Shown here: positions 6,819-14,912 of the stretch, one piece after another | Layout of the letters: every line of letters begins with the position of its first letter | Position numbering within the stretch: position 1 is the first letter of the stretch | DNA from: an uncultured Elusimicrobiales bacterium | GTDB taxonomy: Bacteria > Elusimicrobiota > Elusimicrobia > Elusimicrobiales > Elusimicrobiaceae | Assembly: GCA_944324095.1 (NCBI GenBank) | Contig: CALUUY010000011.1 | Coordinates: forward strand, 1 to 33,566 | Direction: 5' to 3' | DNA length: 33,566 bases | Position numbers and translations under genes: made by a program | Notes under the pieces: generated by a model | Told to the model about the DNA's origin: nothing | Databases searched by the model: none | What the model saw: the letters and a program-made list of their open reading frames with translations, nothing else

Positions 6819-9188
6819 ATGAAATATCTTTGCATTCACGGACACTTTTATCAACCCCCGCGCGAAAACGCCTGGTTAGACGAAATAGAAATCCAGGAAA
6901 GCGCCGCGCCGTATCACGATTGGAACAGTCGCATTTGTGCGGAGTGTTACTCCCCCAATGCCTTGGCCCGCGTATTGGATGGCAAACAACAATTAACGGA
7001 TTTAATTAATAACTACGCCCGCATTAGTTTTAACTTCGGCCCCACCCTCCTTTCCTGGATGGAAAAGAAAGAGCCGGAAGTTTACCGCGCTGTATTGGAG
7101 GCCGATAAAATCAGCCAGCAACATTTTTCCGGCCACGGCAGTGCTATCGCACAGGCGTATAACCATATGATTTTACCGCTGGCCAACCAGCACGATAAAT
7201 ACACACAGGTGCGTTGGGGTATTGCTGATTTTAAAAAACGCTTTGGCCGTATGCCCGAGGCTTTATGGTTGGCCGAAACCGCCTGTAATACAGAAACATT
7301 GGAAGTATTGGCCGAATGCGGAATGAAATTTGTTATTTTAGCTCCCGGCCAATGCGCTAAAGTGCGTAAAATAGGCGAGGAAAAATGGCAGGACGTGTCC
7401 GGCGCGAAGGTGGATCCCAAGCGGGCTTACCAATGTAATTTGCCCAGCGGGAGGCGCATAGCGCTATTCTTTTACGACGGGCCCGTCTCTCAAGGGATTG
7501 CGTTTTCCGATACGCTTAAAAGCGGAGAAAATTTTGCCGGGCGTTTATTGGGAACCTTTAACTCCGGCTCTGAAGCCCAGCTTATGCACATCGCCACCGA
7601 TGGCGAAACCTATGGACATCATCAAAAATTTGCCGATATGGCTCTGGCCTACTGCTTAAAATACGTGGAAGACAAAACCGACGTGCAGATTACCGTCTAT
7701 GGCGAGTTTTTGGCTAAAAACCCTCCGCAGTATGAGGCAAAGATATTTGAAAACTCTTCCTGGAGTTGTTTCCACGGGGTGGAACGCTGGCGGGCGGACT
7801 GCGGATGTAATTCCGGTATGCACGGCGGCTGGCACCAAAAATGGCGCAAGCCTTTGCGCGAAGCGCTGGACTGGCTGCGCGATGAAATGATTAAAACCTA
7901 TCAAACCATCGGTGCCCAGTATTTTAAAGACCCCTGGACCGCGCGGGATGAGTATATTGACTTGGTCTTAGACCGCAGTTTAGACGCTCAACACCGGTTT
8001 TTCTTACAACACGCTACGGAAAAAGCCTGGAATGACCGCTGTGGCGCTTTGCGCTTATTGGAAATGCAGCGTTTTGCTATGCTGATGTACACCAGCTGCG
8101 GGTGGTTTTTTGATGAGGTAAGCGGTATTGAAACGGTGCAGATTATGCAGTATGCGGCGCGTGCGGCAGAGCTAAACAAACAAATCAGCGGGGTGGATTT
8201 GGAGCCGGAACTGATTAAACGTTTGGAAGCCGCCCCCAGCAATATACGCGATTTAAAAAATGGTGCTGTGGTTTACCAGCGTTTTGTGGTTGCGCAAAAA
8301 ATGCCGCTTGAAAAAATAGCCGCCCAACACGCAGTGGCGGTATTAACAGACCCTACTTTAAACCCGGCCCGGGCGTATGATTGTGAAGTGCAGCATTTTT
8401 CGCCCACGCTGTTAAGTGCGCCGGCCAATCATCTGTATTATGGAGAAATGACGTTGTTTTCCACCATCACGCTGGAAAAACGCCAATTTGCGTTTGTTGT
8501 CCTTCAGCAAGGGGCTACTTCTTTTTTAAGCGCCGCTATGGACGTTCCGGCCGACAAAGACGCCTTATTTAACGGGCTTAAAACCGCTTTTGATGCTGGG
8601 CGCTATGATGAGTGCGCCAGCATCATCCGTGCGCGTTTTAAAGAGGTCTATCCACTGCTTTCTTTGTTTAAAGACGTGCAGCGCAAAGTGATAGACAGCG
8701 TAATGAACAAAGTGTATGAGGATACAGACCGGCAGTTTAGCCAAATATTTGAGGAGCAATACCCCATTGTACGTGGGTTGCAATATATCGGAACACCTCT
8801 TCCTAAACCCTTTTTAACCGTGGCGGATTTTGTGCTTACGAGTGATTTAAAGGCAGAGTTTCGCGCCAAAGAGGTGGACATTAACGCCGTAGAGGAGTTA
8901 ATGGAAGACGTTAAAACACTGGGGTTGGACGTAAGCGGGGAAGACTTGCGCCGCGTGGTAAGCGACAAGCTAACCTTTTTGGCTTTTTCTTTTGCCCGTA
9001 ATCCGTCTGACAGTGCCGCCGCGATGAAGGTGGTGGAGTTCTTAAACTATATGGAAATATTCGGTTTTAAGCCGGATATTACCAAAGCGCAGGAATTTGT
9101 GTTTTTGGCGTTAAAGGCTTTAGGAAAAGAAAAAATGAGTAAAGACGTATTAAAAGCCTTGGCGCGCAAATTGCAAATAGCTTTATAA
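6819..9188 (+). CDS. Glycoside hydrolase family 57 protein with DUF3536 C-terminal region
   Basis: 789 residues. The N-terminal ~400 residues are a GH57 barrel: HGHFYQPP (7-14), WLAETA (150-155, Glu153 the likely nucleophile) and HIATDGETYGHH (257-268, Asp261 the likely acid/base). The long helical remainder corresponds to the DUF3536 extension found in one GH57 subgroup. GH57 enzymes act on alpha-glucans (alpha-amylase, glucanotransferase, branching enzyme), so glycogen or other alpha-glucan metabolism is the likely role; the exact specificity cannot be read. There is no signal peptide, so it is cytoplasmic. It is a single-gene unit divergent from phoH with a strong terminator. No Shine-Dalgarno precedes the ATG, and the -10-like TATAAC six bases upstream suggests a leaderless transcript. 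Confidence 0.9.
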   Translation: MKYLCIHGHFYQPPRENAWLDEIEIQESAAPYHDWNSRICAECYSPNALARVLDGKQQLTDLINNYARISFNFGPTLLSWMEKKEPEVYRAVLEADKISQQHFSGHGSAIAQAYNHMILPLANQHDKYTQVRWGIADFKKRFGRMPEALWLAETACNTETLEVLAECGMKFVILAPGQCAKVRKIGEEKWQDVSGAKVDPKRAYQCNLPSGRRIALFFYDGPVSQGIAFSDTLKSGENFAGRLLGTFNSGSEAQLMHIATDGETYGHHQKFADMALAYCLKYVEDKTDVQITVYGEFLAKNPPQYEAKIFENSSWSCFHGVERWRADCGCNSGMHGGWHQKWRKPLREALDWLRDEMIKTYQTIGAQYFKDPWTARDEYIDLVLDRSLDAQHRFFLQHATEKAWNDRCGALRLLEMQRFAMLMYTSCGWFFDEVSGIETVQIMQYAARAAELNKQISGVDLEPELIKRLEAAPSNIRDLKNGAVVYQRFVVAQKMPLEKIAAQHAVAVLTDPTLNPARAYDCEVQHFSPTLLSAPANHLYYGEMTLFSTITLEKRQFAFVVLQQGATSFLSAAMDVPADKDALFNGLKTAFDAGRYDECASIIRARFKEVYPLLSLFKDVQRKVIDSVMNKVYEDTDRQFSQIFEEQYPIVRGLQYIGTPLPKPFLTVADFVLTSDLKAEFRAKEVDINAVEELMEDVKTLGLDVSGEDLRRVVSDKLTFLAFSFARNPSDSAAAMKVVEFLNYMEIFGFKPDITKAQEFVFLALKALGKEKMSKDVLKALARKLQIAL

Positions 9189-9208
9189 ATGCTTTTGGTA
9201 TTCACCCA

Positions 9209-9252
9209 ACACCGCCGCGGGAGTTGTTTCCCCGCCGCGGTGTTTTTGTTTT
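9209..9252 (+). terminator. Terminator of the GH57 gene
   Basis: ACACCGC-C-GCGGG pairs with CCCGC-C-GCGGTGT (one C:C mismatch) and is followed by TTTTTGTTTT. Confidence 0.88.
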
Positions 9253-9280
9253 AAGTGTTAGGGTATAGTTAATGCCGAAT

Positions 9281-9314
9281 AAAAAACCGCCCCATAAAGA
9301 TCCGGCGGTTTTTT
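9281..9314. terminator. Bidirectional terminator between the GH57 gene and the lolCD-sel1 operon
   Basis: AAAAAACCGCC and GGCGGTTTTTT form a perfect stem around a 12-base loop, with T-tracts on both strands. It most likely ends the minus-strand operon. Confidence 0.85.
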
Positions 9315-9340
9315 GCGTGATGTATGTAAACAGTGGGATA

Positions 9341-9964
9341 TTAAAACATAGCGTCGTGACGTTCTACAATATGGTCTAATGTTTTTAAACGTTTTTTAGC
9401 GTGAGGTTCCCCTTGTACGGCGGCCAAAAGGTAATAACGGCGGGCTTTGTCTTTGTTTTGTTCGGTGCCGGTGCCGCAGGCATAAAAATCTCCAGTCATT
9501 ACTTGGGCAAAGGGGCTGCCGGCGTCAGCCGCTTCTAAAGCCAAAGAGAAGGCTTTTTGCGGGTCTTTGGGGGTGCCTATTCCTTTTAGATAGCACACAA
9601 TCAGGTTCATTTTCCCTTCGTAATTTCCTTGTTCGGCGGCGGCTTGATACCAGCGGAAAGTTTCTTTGTCATTTTGGGGGCAGCCGTCTCCGGCGCGGCA
9701 CATAGCGGCGGTTAAAACTTGGGCTTCAGGGTGGCCGGCTTTAGCGGCTTGTTTAAAAAGAGAGAAGGCCTTTTCCCGGTTTTTGGGCAGGCCTTTGCCT
9801 TCGTAGTATTTTCGCCCCAGGGCTACCAATGCATCCGAGTCAGCCTGTTGGGCTTTGGCTTGTAATTTTTGTAGATTGCGGCGCGCGGTGTATTTGTAAA
9901 GGGCGTAAACCAGGCTTCCGGCAATAAAACAAGCGGCGGTAATAAAAAGAATAGGTGTATTCAT
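9341..9964 (-). CDS. Membrane-anchored Sel1-repeat (TPR-like) protein
   Basis: 207 residues. The N-terminal segment TPILFITAACFIAGSLVYAL is a membrane anchor without a clear cleavage site. From ~35 to 195 there are about four Sel1-like repeats, seen as LGRKYYEGKGLPKNREKAFSL, AAMCRAGDGCPQNDKETF, CYLKGIGTPKDPQKAF and FYACGTGTEQNKDKARRYY (consensus A.lG.y...G..kd..kA...y..AA..G). Such repeats bind other proteins; the partner cannot be read. It is the last gene after lolD (gap 10 bases, no own ribosome binding site visible), so it is probably translated by coupling within the operon. A link to lipoprotein export is only contextual. Confidence 0.8.
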   Translation of the reverse strand: MNTPILFITAACFIAGSLVYALYKYTARRNLQKLQAKAQQADSDALVALGRKYYEGKGLPKNREKAFSLFKQAAKAGHPEAQVLTAAMCRAGDGCPQNDKETFRWYQAAAEQGNYEGKMNLIVCYLKGIGTPKDPQKAFSLALEAADAGSPFAQVMTGDFYACGTGTEQNKDKARRYYLLAAVQGEPHAKKRLKTLDHIVERHDAMF

Positions 9965-9974
9965 AGCAGAGAAA

Positions 9975-10646
9975 TTATTTGGTTTTTACCAGTTTGCGGT
10001 TTTCCAGGGTGTACACGTCAGTAGCGTAATTAACGGCGTGTACGTCGTGCGTGACCATCAGGATGGTTAGGCCTTCCCGGGCCATACGGGCAAAGTCTTC
10101 AAATACCTGTTCTTTGCGGGACGCGTCCAAATTGCCGGTAGGTTCGTCCGCCAGCAGCAATACAGGGTTATTGCGAAGCGCGCGGGCAATGCTGGCGCGT
10201 TGTTTTTCCCCGCCGGAAAGTTCACTGGGAAATTTGTGGGAAATGCCCCCTAAACCTAAATTTTCCAGCAGTTCTTGTGCTCTTTTCGGGTTGGGTTTGC
10301 CTTGCATAATGGCAGGAAGTTCCACGTTTTCCAAGAGTGAAAATTCCGGCAACAGCCCGTCAAACTGAAACACAAACCCCATCTTGCTTAAGCGCAGGGC
10401 GGAGCGGGCGGATTCTTTGCGCATATTGGTTAACTCTTTGCCTTCAAAGAATATCTGCCCGGAAGTAGGCTTATCCAACATAGCAATTAAATTTAAAAGG
10501 GTGCTTTTTCCGCTTCCGCTGGGGCCTAACAGCACCGTAAAACTGCCTTTAGCAACACAAAGAGACACATCGTCCAGCACGCATAAGTTTTCGTCTTGCT
10601 GGCCGTAAATTTTGGTTAAATGGGTAATTTCTATGATGTTATCCAT
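9975..10646 (-). CDS. lolD: LolD-like ABC transporter ATP-binding protein
   Basis: 223 residues. Walker A GPSGSGKST (41-49), Q-loop FVFQFDGLLPEFS, signature LSGGEKQR (143-150), Walker B LLLADEP (163-169) and the switch His in MVTHDVH are all intact. It belongs to the MacB/LolD/FtsE group. The upstream gene is the LolC/E permease, so it should power release of lipoproteins from the inner membrane to the periplasmic carrier LolA. The ATG at 10646 lies eight bases before the lolC stop; an in-frame ATG at 10658 would add MLYV. Neither has a clear ribosome binding site, which fits translational coupling. Confidence 0.88.
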   Translation of the reverse strand: MDNIIEITHLTKIYGQQDENLCVLDDVSLCVAKGSFTVLLGPSGSGKSTLLNLIAMLDKPTSGQIFFEGKELTNMRKESARSALRLSKMGFVFQFDGLLPEFSLLENVELPAIMQGKPNPKRAQELLENLGLGGISHKFPSELSGGEKQRASIARALRNNPVLLLADEPTGNLDASRKEQVFEDFARMAREGLTILMVTHDVHAVNYATDVYTLENRKLVKTK

Positions 10647-11856
10647 AACGTATAGCATCCGTCGGGTTTACGCGGGAGGCTTTTGCCGCCGGGTACAGCC
10701 CCGCAAAGAAACAAATTAAATAACTTCCGCCCACCACGGCCAAGATGTCCGTCCATTCCATACGTACGGGCACTTTGGTTAGGTAGTAGATGTCTCCGGG
10801 CAGTTCTACAATGTTAAATGTGGCTATAATCCAGCACAGCAGGCACGCCAAGGCTATGCCTAAAAAAATACCCAGCGTGGCGATGGCCATAGCTTCCCAC
10901 ATAAATACTTTACGTATCATTTTGGGGCTGGCCCCCATAGCGCGCATAAGGCCAATATCGCGCAGTTTTTCAGTTCCCAGCAAAATCAGGTTCCCGGCAA
11001 TGTTTAAAGAAGCTACGATAATAATTAAAAACAGAATAATAAACATCACGGCTTTTTCTAACTTTAATGCAGCGTACAAGGTGCTGTTTAACTGGGCGAA
11101 TGTGCGCACGGCATATCCGTAACCGATAGCCTGGCGGATTTGTTCGGCGGCTTGGTCAGCCTGGTTTAAATTGTGTAATTTAACGGCCACCCCCGTAACC
11201 CCGCCTTTAAGGCCCAAAAAATCACTGGCGTGGGCGAGGGTGGTGTAGGCGATGGTGTTGTCAAACTCGTAATACCCGGTGCGAAGAAGCCCGCTTACGC
11301 GGAATTTTTTCATTTTAGGAAACATCCCTGCCGAGGTGGAAATGGATTGCGGGGAAATAAGCACCACGTCATCTCCCACTTCTGCCCCCAGGCTGTATGC
11401 CAGTTCCGTACCCAATACCAAGGGGGCGGGGGCGTCTTCGGGCCAGTTGGGGGTAAAGGAGCCTTCGGTTAACGAGTCGTTTAAATTATTAATCTTTTTT
11501 TCTTTGTCCGGGTCTAATCCACGCACCACCAGGCCCACGCTTTGCCCGTCATAAGACAAAATGGCCTGCCCGTAAATATGCGGGGCGGCCGCCTCTACCA
11601 GGGGGATTTGTTCAATAGCCTGTATATGCTTGGGGTAGCTAGCGGCGGACATACGGCCAAACACCAAAATATGGCTTTGCGCACCGATGACTTTTTCTTT
11701 AATATCGCTTTGAAACCCGTTCATAACAGACAACGTGGTAATCAAAGCCGCCACCCCCACGCTAACGCCCGCCACGCCTATAAGCGTGGTGATGATGGCA
11801 AATAAACCTTTGCGGCGGGTTAAATAACGCAGGGCTACAAAACGTTCAAATTTCAT
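10639..11856 (-). CDS. lolC: LolC/LolE-family lipoprotein-releasing permease
   Basis: 405 residues with the MacB/LolC architecture. A first membrane helix (GLFAIITTLIGVAGVSVGVA, ~18-38) is followed by a large periplasmic domain (~45-265). Three helices close the protein: MFIILFLIIIVASLNIAGNL, AMAIATLGIFLGIALACLLC and ILAVVGGSYLICFFAGLYPA; the FtsX-type end reads PAAKASRVNPTDAIRYG. It works with LolD to pull outer-membrane lipoproteins out of the inner membrane; several lipoproteins encoded in this window (Pal, CpoB) would be clients. Only one permease is present, so it may act as a homodimer (LolF-like). The ATG follows a TTGGGT-17-TACAAT promoter by six bases with no Shine-Dalgarno, which suggests a leaderless mRNA. 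Confidence 0.88.
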   Translation of the reverse strand: MKFERFVALRYLTRRKGLFAIITTLIGVAGVSVGVAALITTLSVMNGFQSDIKEKVIGAQSHILVFGRMSAASYPKHIQAIEQIPLVEAAAPHIYGQAILSYDGQSVGLVVRGLDPDKEKKINNLNDSLTEGSFTPNWPEDAPAPLVLGTELAYSLGAEVGDDVVLISPQSISTSAGMFPKMKKFRVSGLLRTGYYEFDNTIAYTTLAHASDFLGLKGGVTGVAVKLHNLNQADQAAEQIRQAIGYGYAVRTFAQLNSTLYAALKLEKAVMFIILFLIIIVASLNIAGNLILLGTEKLRDIGLMRAMGASPKMIRKVFMWEAMAIATLGIFLGIALACLLCWIIATFNIVELPGDIYYLTKVPVRMEWTDILAVVGGSYLICFFAGLYPAAKASRVNPTDAIRYG

Positions 11857-11862
11857 ATATAT

Positions 11863-11891
11863 ATTGTACTTTATTTGCCAGGGGTACCCAA
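11863..11891 (-). promoter_or_regulatory. lolC promoter, leaderless arrangement
   Basis: On the minus strand TTGGGT (11886-11891), 17-base spacer, TACAAT (11863-11868), ATATAT, then the lolC ATG. The predicted start falls at or next to the ATG. Confidence 0.65.
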
Positions 11892-11910
11892 TGCGCTTTT
11901 GCTGCCAAAG

Positions 11911-11992
11911 AAATTTAAAAAGGGGTTGCTTTGTTTTTTTTTTTTGATAAATTTTGTTGAAAACAAAATTTAGTCAAAAAAGGAGCAGGAAA
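11911..11992 (+). promoter_or_regulatory. Conserved pilin upstream block, second copy
   Basis: Homologous to 1427-1507: AAATTTAAAAAGGGG, TTGCTTTG, an identical run of 12 T (11934-11945), GATAAATTT, then the inverted repeat. Stem 11948-11958 with 11962-11972 around loop GAA, one bulged G (11973), then 11940-11947 with 11974-11981. GGAG (11982-11985) follows directly. Relative to the first copy two adjacent pairs are exchanged (A-T to G-C and G-C to T-A), so pairing is conserved while sequence is not. Confidence 0.75.
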
Positions 11993-12484
11993 ATGAAAAA
12001 TGTTGCAGTGGGGCGATTAGGCGGGTTTACGCTTATTGAACTTTTGGTAGTGGTTTTGATAATTGGCATTTTGGCGGCGGTGGCGTTGCCGCAGTATGAG
12101 GTGGCAGTGGAAAAATCCCGCGCGGCGGAAGCGCTGGCTGTTTTAAAAACCTTGCGGGACGCACAAGAGGTTTATTATCTGGCTAACGGCCATTATGCAC
12201 AGGATTTAGATGAGTTGGACATCCCGGCCCCGGAAAGTAAAAACTTTAGGTATTCCAGCGCGTACGTTTTGGCTGTATATGCTACTTCCATTAAGAAAGG
12301 CTATTTGTTGACTTATCGGTTTTCTTCTGCGGTTAGTTTGGGGTATGCCAGTATTGCTTGTGGAACAAGTGCCAGTGCGGGAACGCCTGACTATGAATTT
12401 GCCCGAAAAATATGCGCTGCCTTGGGGGCAGACGTAAAAAACCCGGAACACGGGGAGGACGTCCGCTGGCCGCTGGTGCGTTAA
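11993..12484 (+). CDS. Type IV pilin-like / pseudopilin protein
   Basis: 163 residues. Leader [11 protein letters not shown], prepilin peptidase site G11|F12, then [18 protein letters not shown] with Glu at mature position 5, and [17 protein letters not shown]. This first third is almost the same as in the pilin at 1508; the rest is unrelated in sequence. The body has [20 protein letters not shown] and only two cysteines (near ACGTS and KICAAL), a pattern common in pseudopilins. I take the ATG at 11993 with GGAG at 11982 as the start; a longer frame from TTG 11954 would run through the hairpin. It should be an inner-membrane prepilin processed by PilD. The gene stands alone, divergent from lolC and convergent with lysS. 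Confidence 0.88.
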   Translation: MKNVAVGRLGGFTLIELLVVVLIIGILAAVALPQYEVAVEKSRAAEALAVLKTLRDAQEVYYLANGHYAQDLDELDIPAPESKNFRYSSAYVLAVYATSIKKGYLLTYRFSSAVSLGYASIACGTSASAGTPDYEFARKICAALGADVKNPEHGEDVRWPLVR

Positions 12485-12485
12485 A

Positions 12486-12511
12486 AAACCCCCCGGTTTT
12501 TCGGGGGGTTT
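12486..12511. terminator. Bidirectional terminator, second pilin gene / lysS
   Basis: AAACCCCCCG pairs with CGGGGGGTTT around loop GTTTTT, with A/T tracts on both sides. It resembles the terminator at 2046. Confidence 0.9.
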
Positions 12512-12527
12512 AAAGTTAGAGCGGTGA

Positions 12528-14042
12528 TTACTCTTCCAGCTTTTTAAGCGTGGGGAATAAGATAATCTCGCGGATAGAATCCTGCCCTGTTAACATCATT
12601 ACAATGCGGTCTATCCCAATCCCCATACCACCGGTGGGCGGCATACCGTTTTCCATTGCTTCAATATAGTCCGCGTCCAAAATGTCGGCGTTTTCGGCGT
12701 CTTCGCCTTTGGCGGCGGCTTTTTCGGCTGCTTGGTCTTTTAAGCGTTGGAGTTGGTCAGCCGGGTCATTAAGCTCGGTATAAGCGTTGGCTAATTCCTG
12801 CCCGTTTACAAATACTTCAAAGCGTTCCACAATTTCCGGGTCGCCCGGTTTGGTTTTGCTAAACGGGCTGACGGCGGTGGGGTAATCCAACGCAATGACC
12901 GGGTTATGGTAATCGGCCAGCAGTTTGCCTTCAAAGAGTTCATCAAAAATGGAACCGTCGGAATCGTCCGGCCCGAATTTAACGCCTTGCTCTTTGGCTA
13001 CTTCTTCCAGTTTGGCGCGGTTGAATTTGCGCCCGTCTAACACTTCGTGAATGTCCCGGCCGAATTTTTCCTGCCAGGCTTGCGGAATGTAAAGGCGTTT
13101 GTACGGGGGGCGCAAGTCCACATCATACCCGCGGAAGTGTACGGTTTCTGCCCCGATGGCTTTGGCTGCATTGCCCAAAATTTCTTCAAACAAATCGGCC
13201 ATCGTATATACGTCGCCATAGGCTTGGTACATTTCCATCATAGTAAATTCCGGGTTGTGGGTAGTGTCTATCCCTTCATTGCGAAACATATGCCCAATTT
13301 CATAAATCTTATCCATACCGCCCATAATCAGGCGTTTGTGGTGCAGTTCCAACGCAATGCGGAGGTAAAGCGGCATTTTGAGCGCGTTGTGATACGTTTC
13401 AAACGGACGGGCAATAGCCCCGCCGGAAGAGGGGTTTAAAATAGGGGTTTCCACTTCCAGGTAGCCTTTTTCATCCAAGGTTTTGCGGATGGAAGAGATG
13501 ATTTTGGCACGTTTAATAAAAATCTCTTTTACGTCTTCGTTGGCAATTAAATCCAAGTGGCGTTTGCGGAAGCGTACTTCCACATCTTGTAAGCCGTGGT
13601 ATTTTTCCGGCATGGGGCGGATGGCTTTGGAGATTAAGGTTAATTTGGTTACTTTGATGGTGCTTTCGCCCGTTTTGGTTACGAACATGTGCCCGGTGAC
13701 GGACACAAAATCCCCCACGGCTACGTGTTTTTTAAAAAACTGGTAGGCGTCATCGCCCAAGTTGTCTTTGGCTACATACAGTTGTACGCGGCCCGTAAAG
13801 TCACGCAAGTGGGCAAAGGCCGCTTTACCCATACTGCGCAGTTGCATAATACGCCCGGCGGTGGTTACTTCCGTCCCTTCGGCCGAGTTTTTGGCTTCCA
13901 GGCAGGATTCTTTTTTCTCACAGCGGGTGGGATAAGGTTCCACCCCTAACGCGCGGATTTCTTTTACTTCCGCATAGCGCTGGGCGATAATTTCTTGCAG
14001 GGCGTTGCCCTGTTCTTTGGTATGCTCTTGTGTTTGCGACAT
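12528..14042 (-). CDS. lysS: Lysyl-tRNA synthetase, class II
   Basis: 504 residues, normal length. The N-terminal OB-fold (TTAGRIMQLRSMGKAAFAHL...GRVQLYVAKD) binds the tRNA-Lys anticodon. The class II catalytic core follows: motif 1 around LDEKGYLEVETPIL, motif 2 FRNEGIDTTHNPEFTMME and motif 3 GMGIGIDRIVMMLTGQ. These, together with LRIALELHHKRLIMGGMDK, mark LysS clearly. It charges tRNA-Lys in the cytoplasm. A Lys/Ala/Glu-rich insertion (DQAAEKAAAKGEDAENADI) before motif 3 is a little longer than in well-known homologues. AGAGG lies seven bases before the ATG. It is a single-gene unit. Confidence 0.95.
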   Translation of the reverse strand: MSQTQEHTKEQGNALQEIIAQRYAEVKEIRALGVEPYPTRCEKKESCLEAKNSAEGTEVTTAGRIMQLRSMGKAAFAHLRDFTGRVQLYVAKDNLGDDAYQFFKKHVAVGDFVSVTGHMFVTKTGESTIKVTKLTLISKAIRPMPEKYHGLQDVEVRFRKRHLDLIANEDVKEIFIKRAKIISSIRKTLDEKGYLEVETPILNPSSGGAIARPFETYHNALKMPLYLRIALELHHKRLIMGGMDKIYEIGHMFRNEGIDTTHNPEFTMMEMYQAYGDVYTMADLFEEILGNAAKAIGAETVHFRGYDVDLRPPYKRLYIPQAWQEKFGRDIHEVLDGRKFNRAKLEEVAKEQGVKFGPDDSDGSIFDELFEGKLLADYHNPVIALDYPTAVSPFSKTKPGDPEIVERFEVFVNGQELANAYTELNDPADQLQRLKDQAAEKAAAKGEDAENADILDADYIEAMENGMPPTGGMGIGIDRIVMMLTGQDSIREIILFPTLKKLEE

Positions 14043-14100
14043 AAAAACCTCTTAAATGGTATTATCCTTATTTTATCAAATTAATAAGCGGCGGCGGAAA

Positions 14101-14109
14101 TGCTAAAAT
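14101..14109 (+). promoter_or_regulatory. Extended -10 promoter of the ankyrin gene
   Basis: TGC TAAAAT, the same extended -10 string as before the tRNA-Gln gene, with no strong -35. The predicted start near 14116 leaves a very short leader that still holds AGGAG. Confidence 0.5.
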
Positions 14110-14127
14110 AATGAAACAGGAGATTTT

Positions 14128-14763
14128 ATGAAAAAACTGATAGGCCCTTTGTTAATTATTATCGTTATTTTGGGCGGCGGGATGTTGATGCGTTTCGGTT
14201 CGGATGGACGGGATGAACGCGGCGCCACCCGTTTGATGCGTTCCATAGAAAAAGAGGCGGACGGGCTGGAAACCCAAAAGCTGATTGCCCGTTCCAGCGA
14301 TTTGGATGTGGAAGACAACTCCGGGAGGACGGCTTTATTCTATGCCGTGCGCCACAGCCAAAAGCCGGATTTGTTGGACAAATTGTTAAAAGAAGGCGCT
14401 TCCATCAATGTGGCGGACAATAACGGGCAGACGGCTCTTTTTGTAGCCGCGCAGGAAAACCCCTCGGCCGAAGTGGCGGAATTTTTGCTCGTTTCAGGCG
14501 CGCAACCCAATCTGGCGGATAAAGACGGCGTCACCCCGCTTATGCTGGCCGCCAAACACAATAATAAGGAAGTTCTCTCTGCCTTTTTGCGTGCGGGGGC
14601 GGATGTCCACGCGCAAGACGCGCAGGGTAAAACCGTTGCCCAATATTTACAGGAAAACGAACAGTTAACCGAACAAGAAAAAACAGATTATCGCCAAGCA
14701 ATGCTGGTTTTGTATTTGTTAAAACCGTTAGAAAAAAACAAGCCAACAAAGGCTGTTAAATAA
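14128..14763 (+). CDS. Membrane-anchored ankyrin-repeat protein
   Basis: 211 residues. An N-terminal hydrophobic helix (LIGPLLIIIVILGGGMLM) acts as signal anchor. After it come about four ankyrin repeats: DLDVEDNSGRTALFYAVRHS, ASINVADNNGQTALFVAAQE, AQPNLADKDGVTPLMLAAKH and ADVHAQDAQGKTVAQYLQEN, each with the TALhhA helix and the Asp/Asn-rich turn. The C-terminus is charged. The repeat domain should face the periplasm and bind an unknown partner. AGGAGA seven bases before the ATG fixes the start. It is a single-gene unit between lysS and the secreted-protein cluster, with its own terminator. Confidence 0.85.
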   Translation: MKKLIGPLLIIIVILGGGMLMRFGSDGRDERGATRLMRSIEKEADGLETQKLIARSSDLDVEDNSGRTALFYAVRHSQKPDLLDKLLKEGASINVADNNGQTALFVAAQENPSAEVAEFLLVSGAQPNLADKDGVTPLMLAAKHNNKEVLSAFLRAGADVHAQDAQGKTVAQYLQENEQLTEQEKTDYRQAMLVLYLLKPLEKNKPTKAVK

Positions 14764-14783
14764 GATAAATAGAAACAAAAACT

Positions 14784-14812
14784 AAAACGCTCGTTTATCG
14801 GGCGTTTTTTTA
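14784..14812 (+). terminator. Terminator of the ankyrin gene
   Basis: AAAACGCTCG pairs with CGGGCGTTTT (one T:G pair) around loop TTTAT and continues into T. Confidence 0.87.
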
Positions 14813-14860
14813 TTGGGTATTTGGCCTGTTTGGTTGTACTTTGTGGGAACATACCGTTTA

Positions 14861-14888
14861 AAAACAAAACCCCCTGTAAACACAGGGG
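14861..14888 (-). terminator. Terminator of the secreted-protein cluster
   Basis: On the minus strand CCCCTGT-GTTT-ACAGGGG followed by GTTTTGTTTTT. Confidence 0.85.
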
Positions 14889-14912
14889 AAATAAACCGGC
14901 GTATGCAAAAAG

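Noticed and set aside
11954-11992. Longer N-terminus for the second pilin starting at TTG 11954
   Set aside because: It would translate the hairpin and the GGAG site and add residues before a standard prepilin leader. The ATG at 11993 matches the first pilin exactly.
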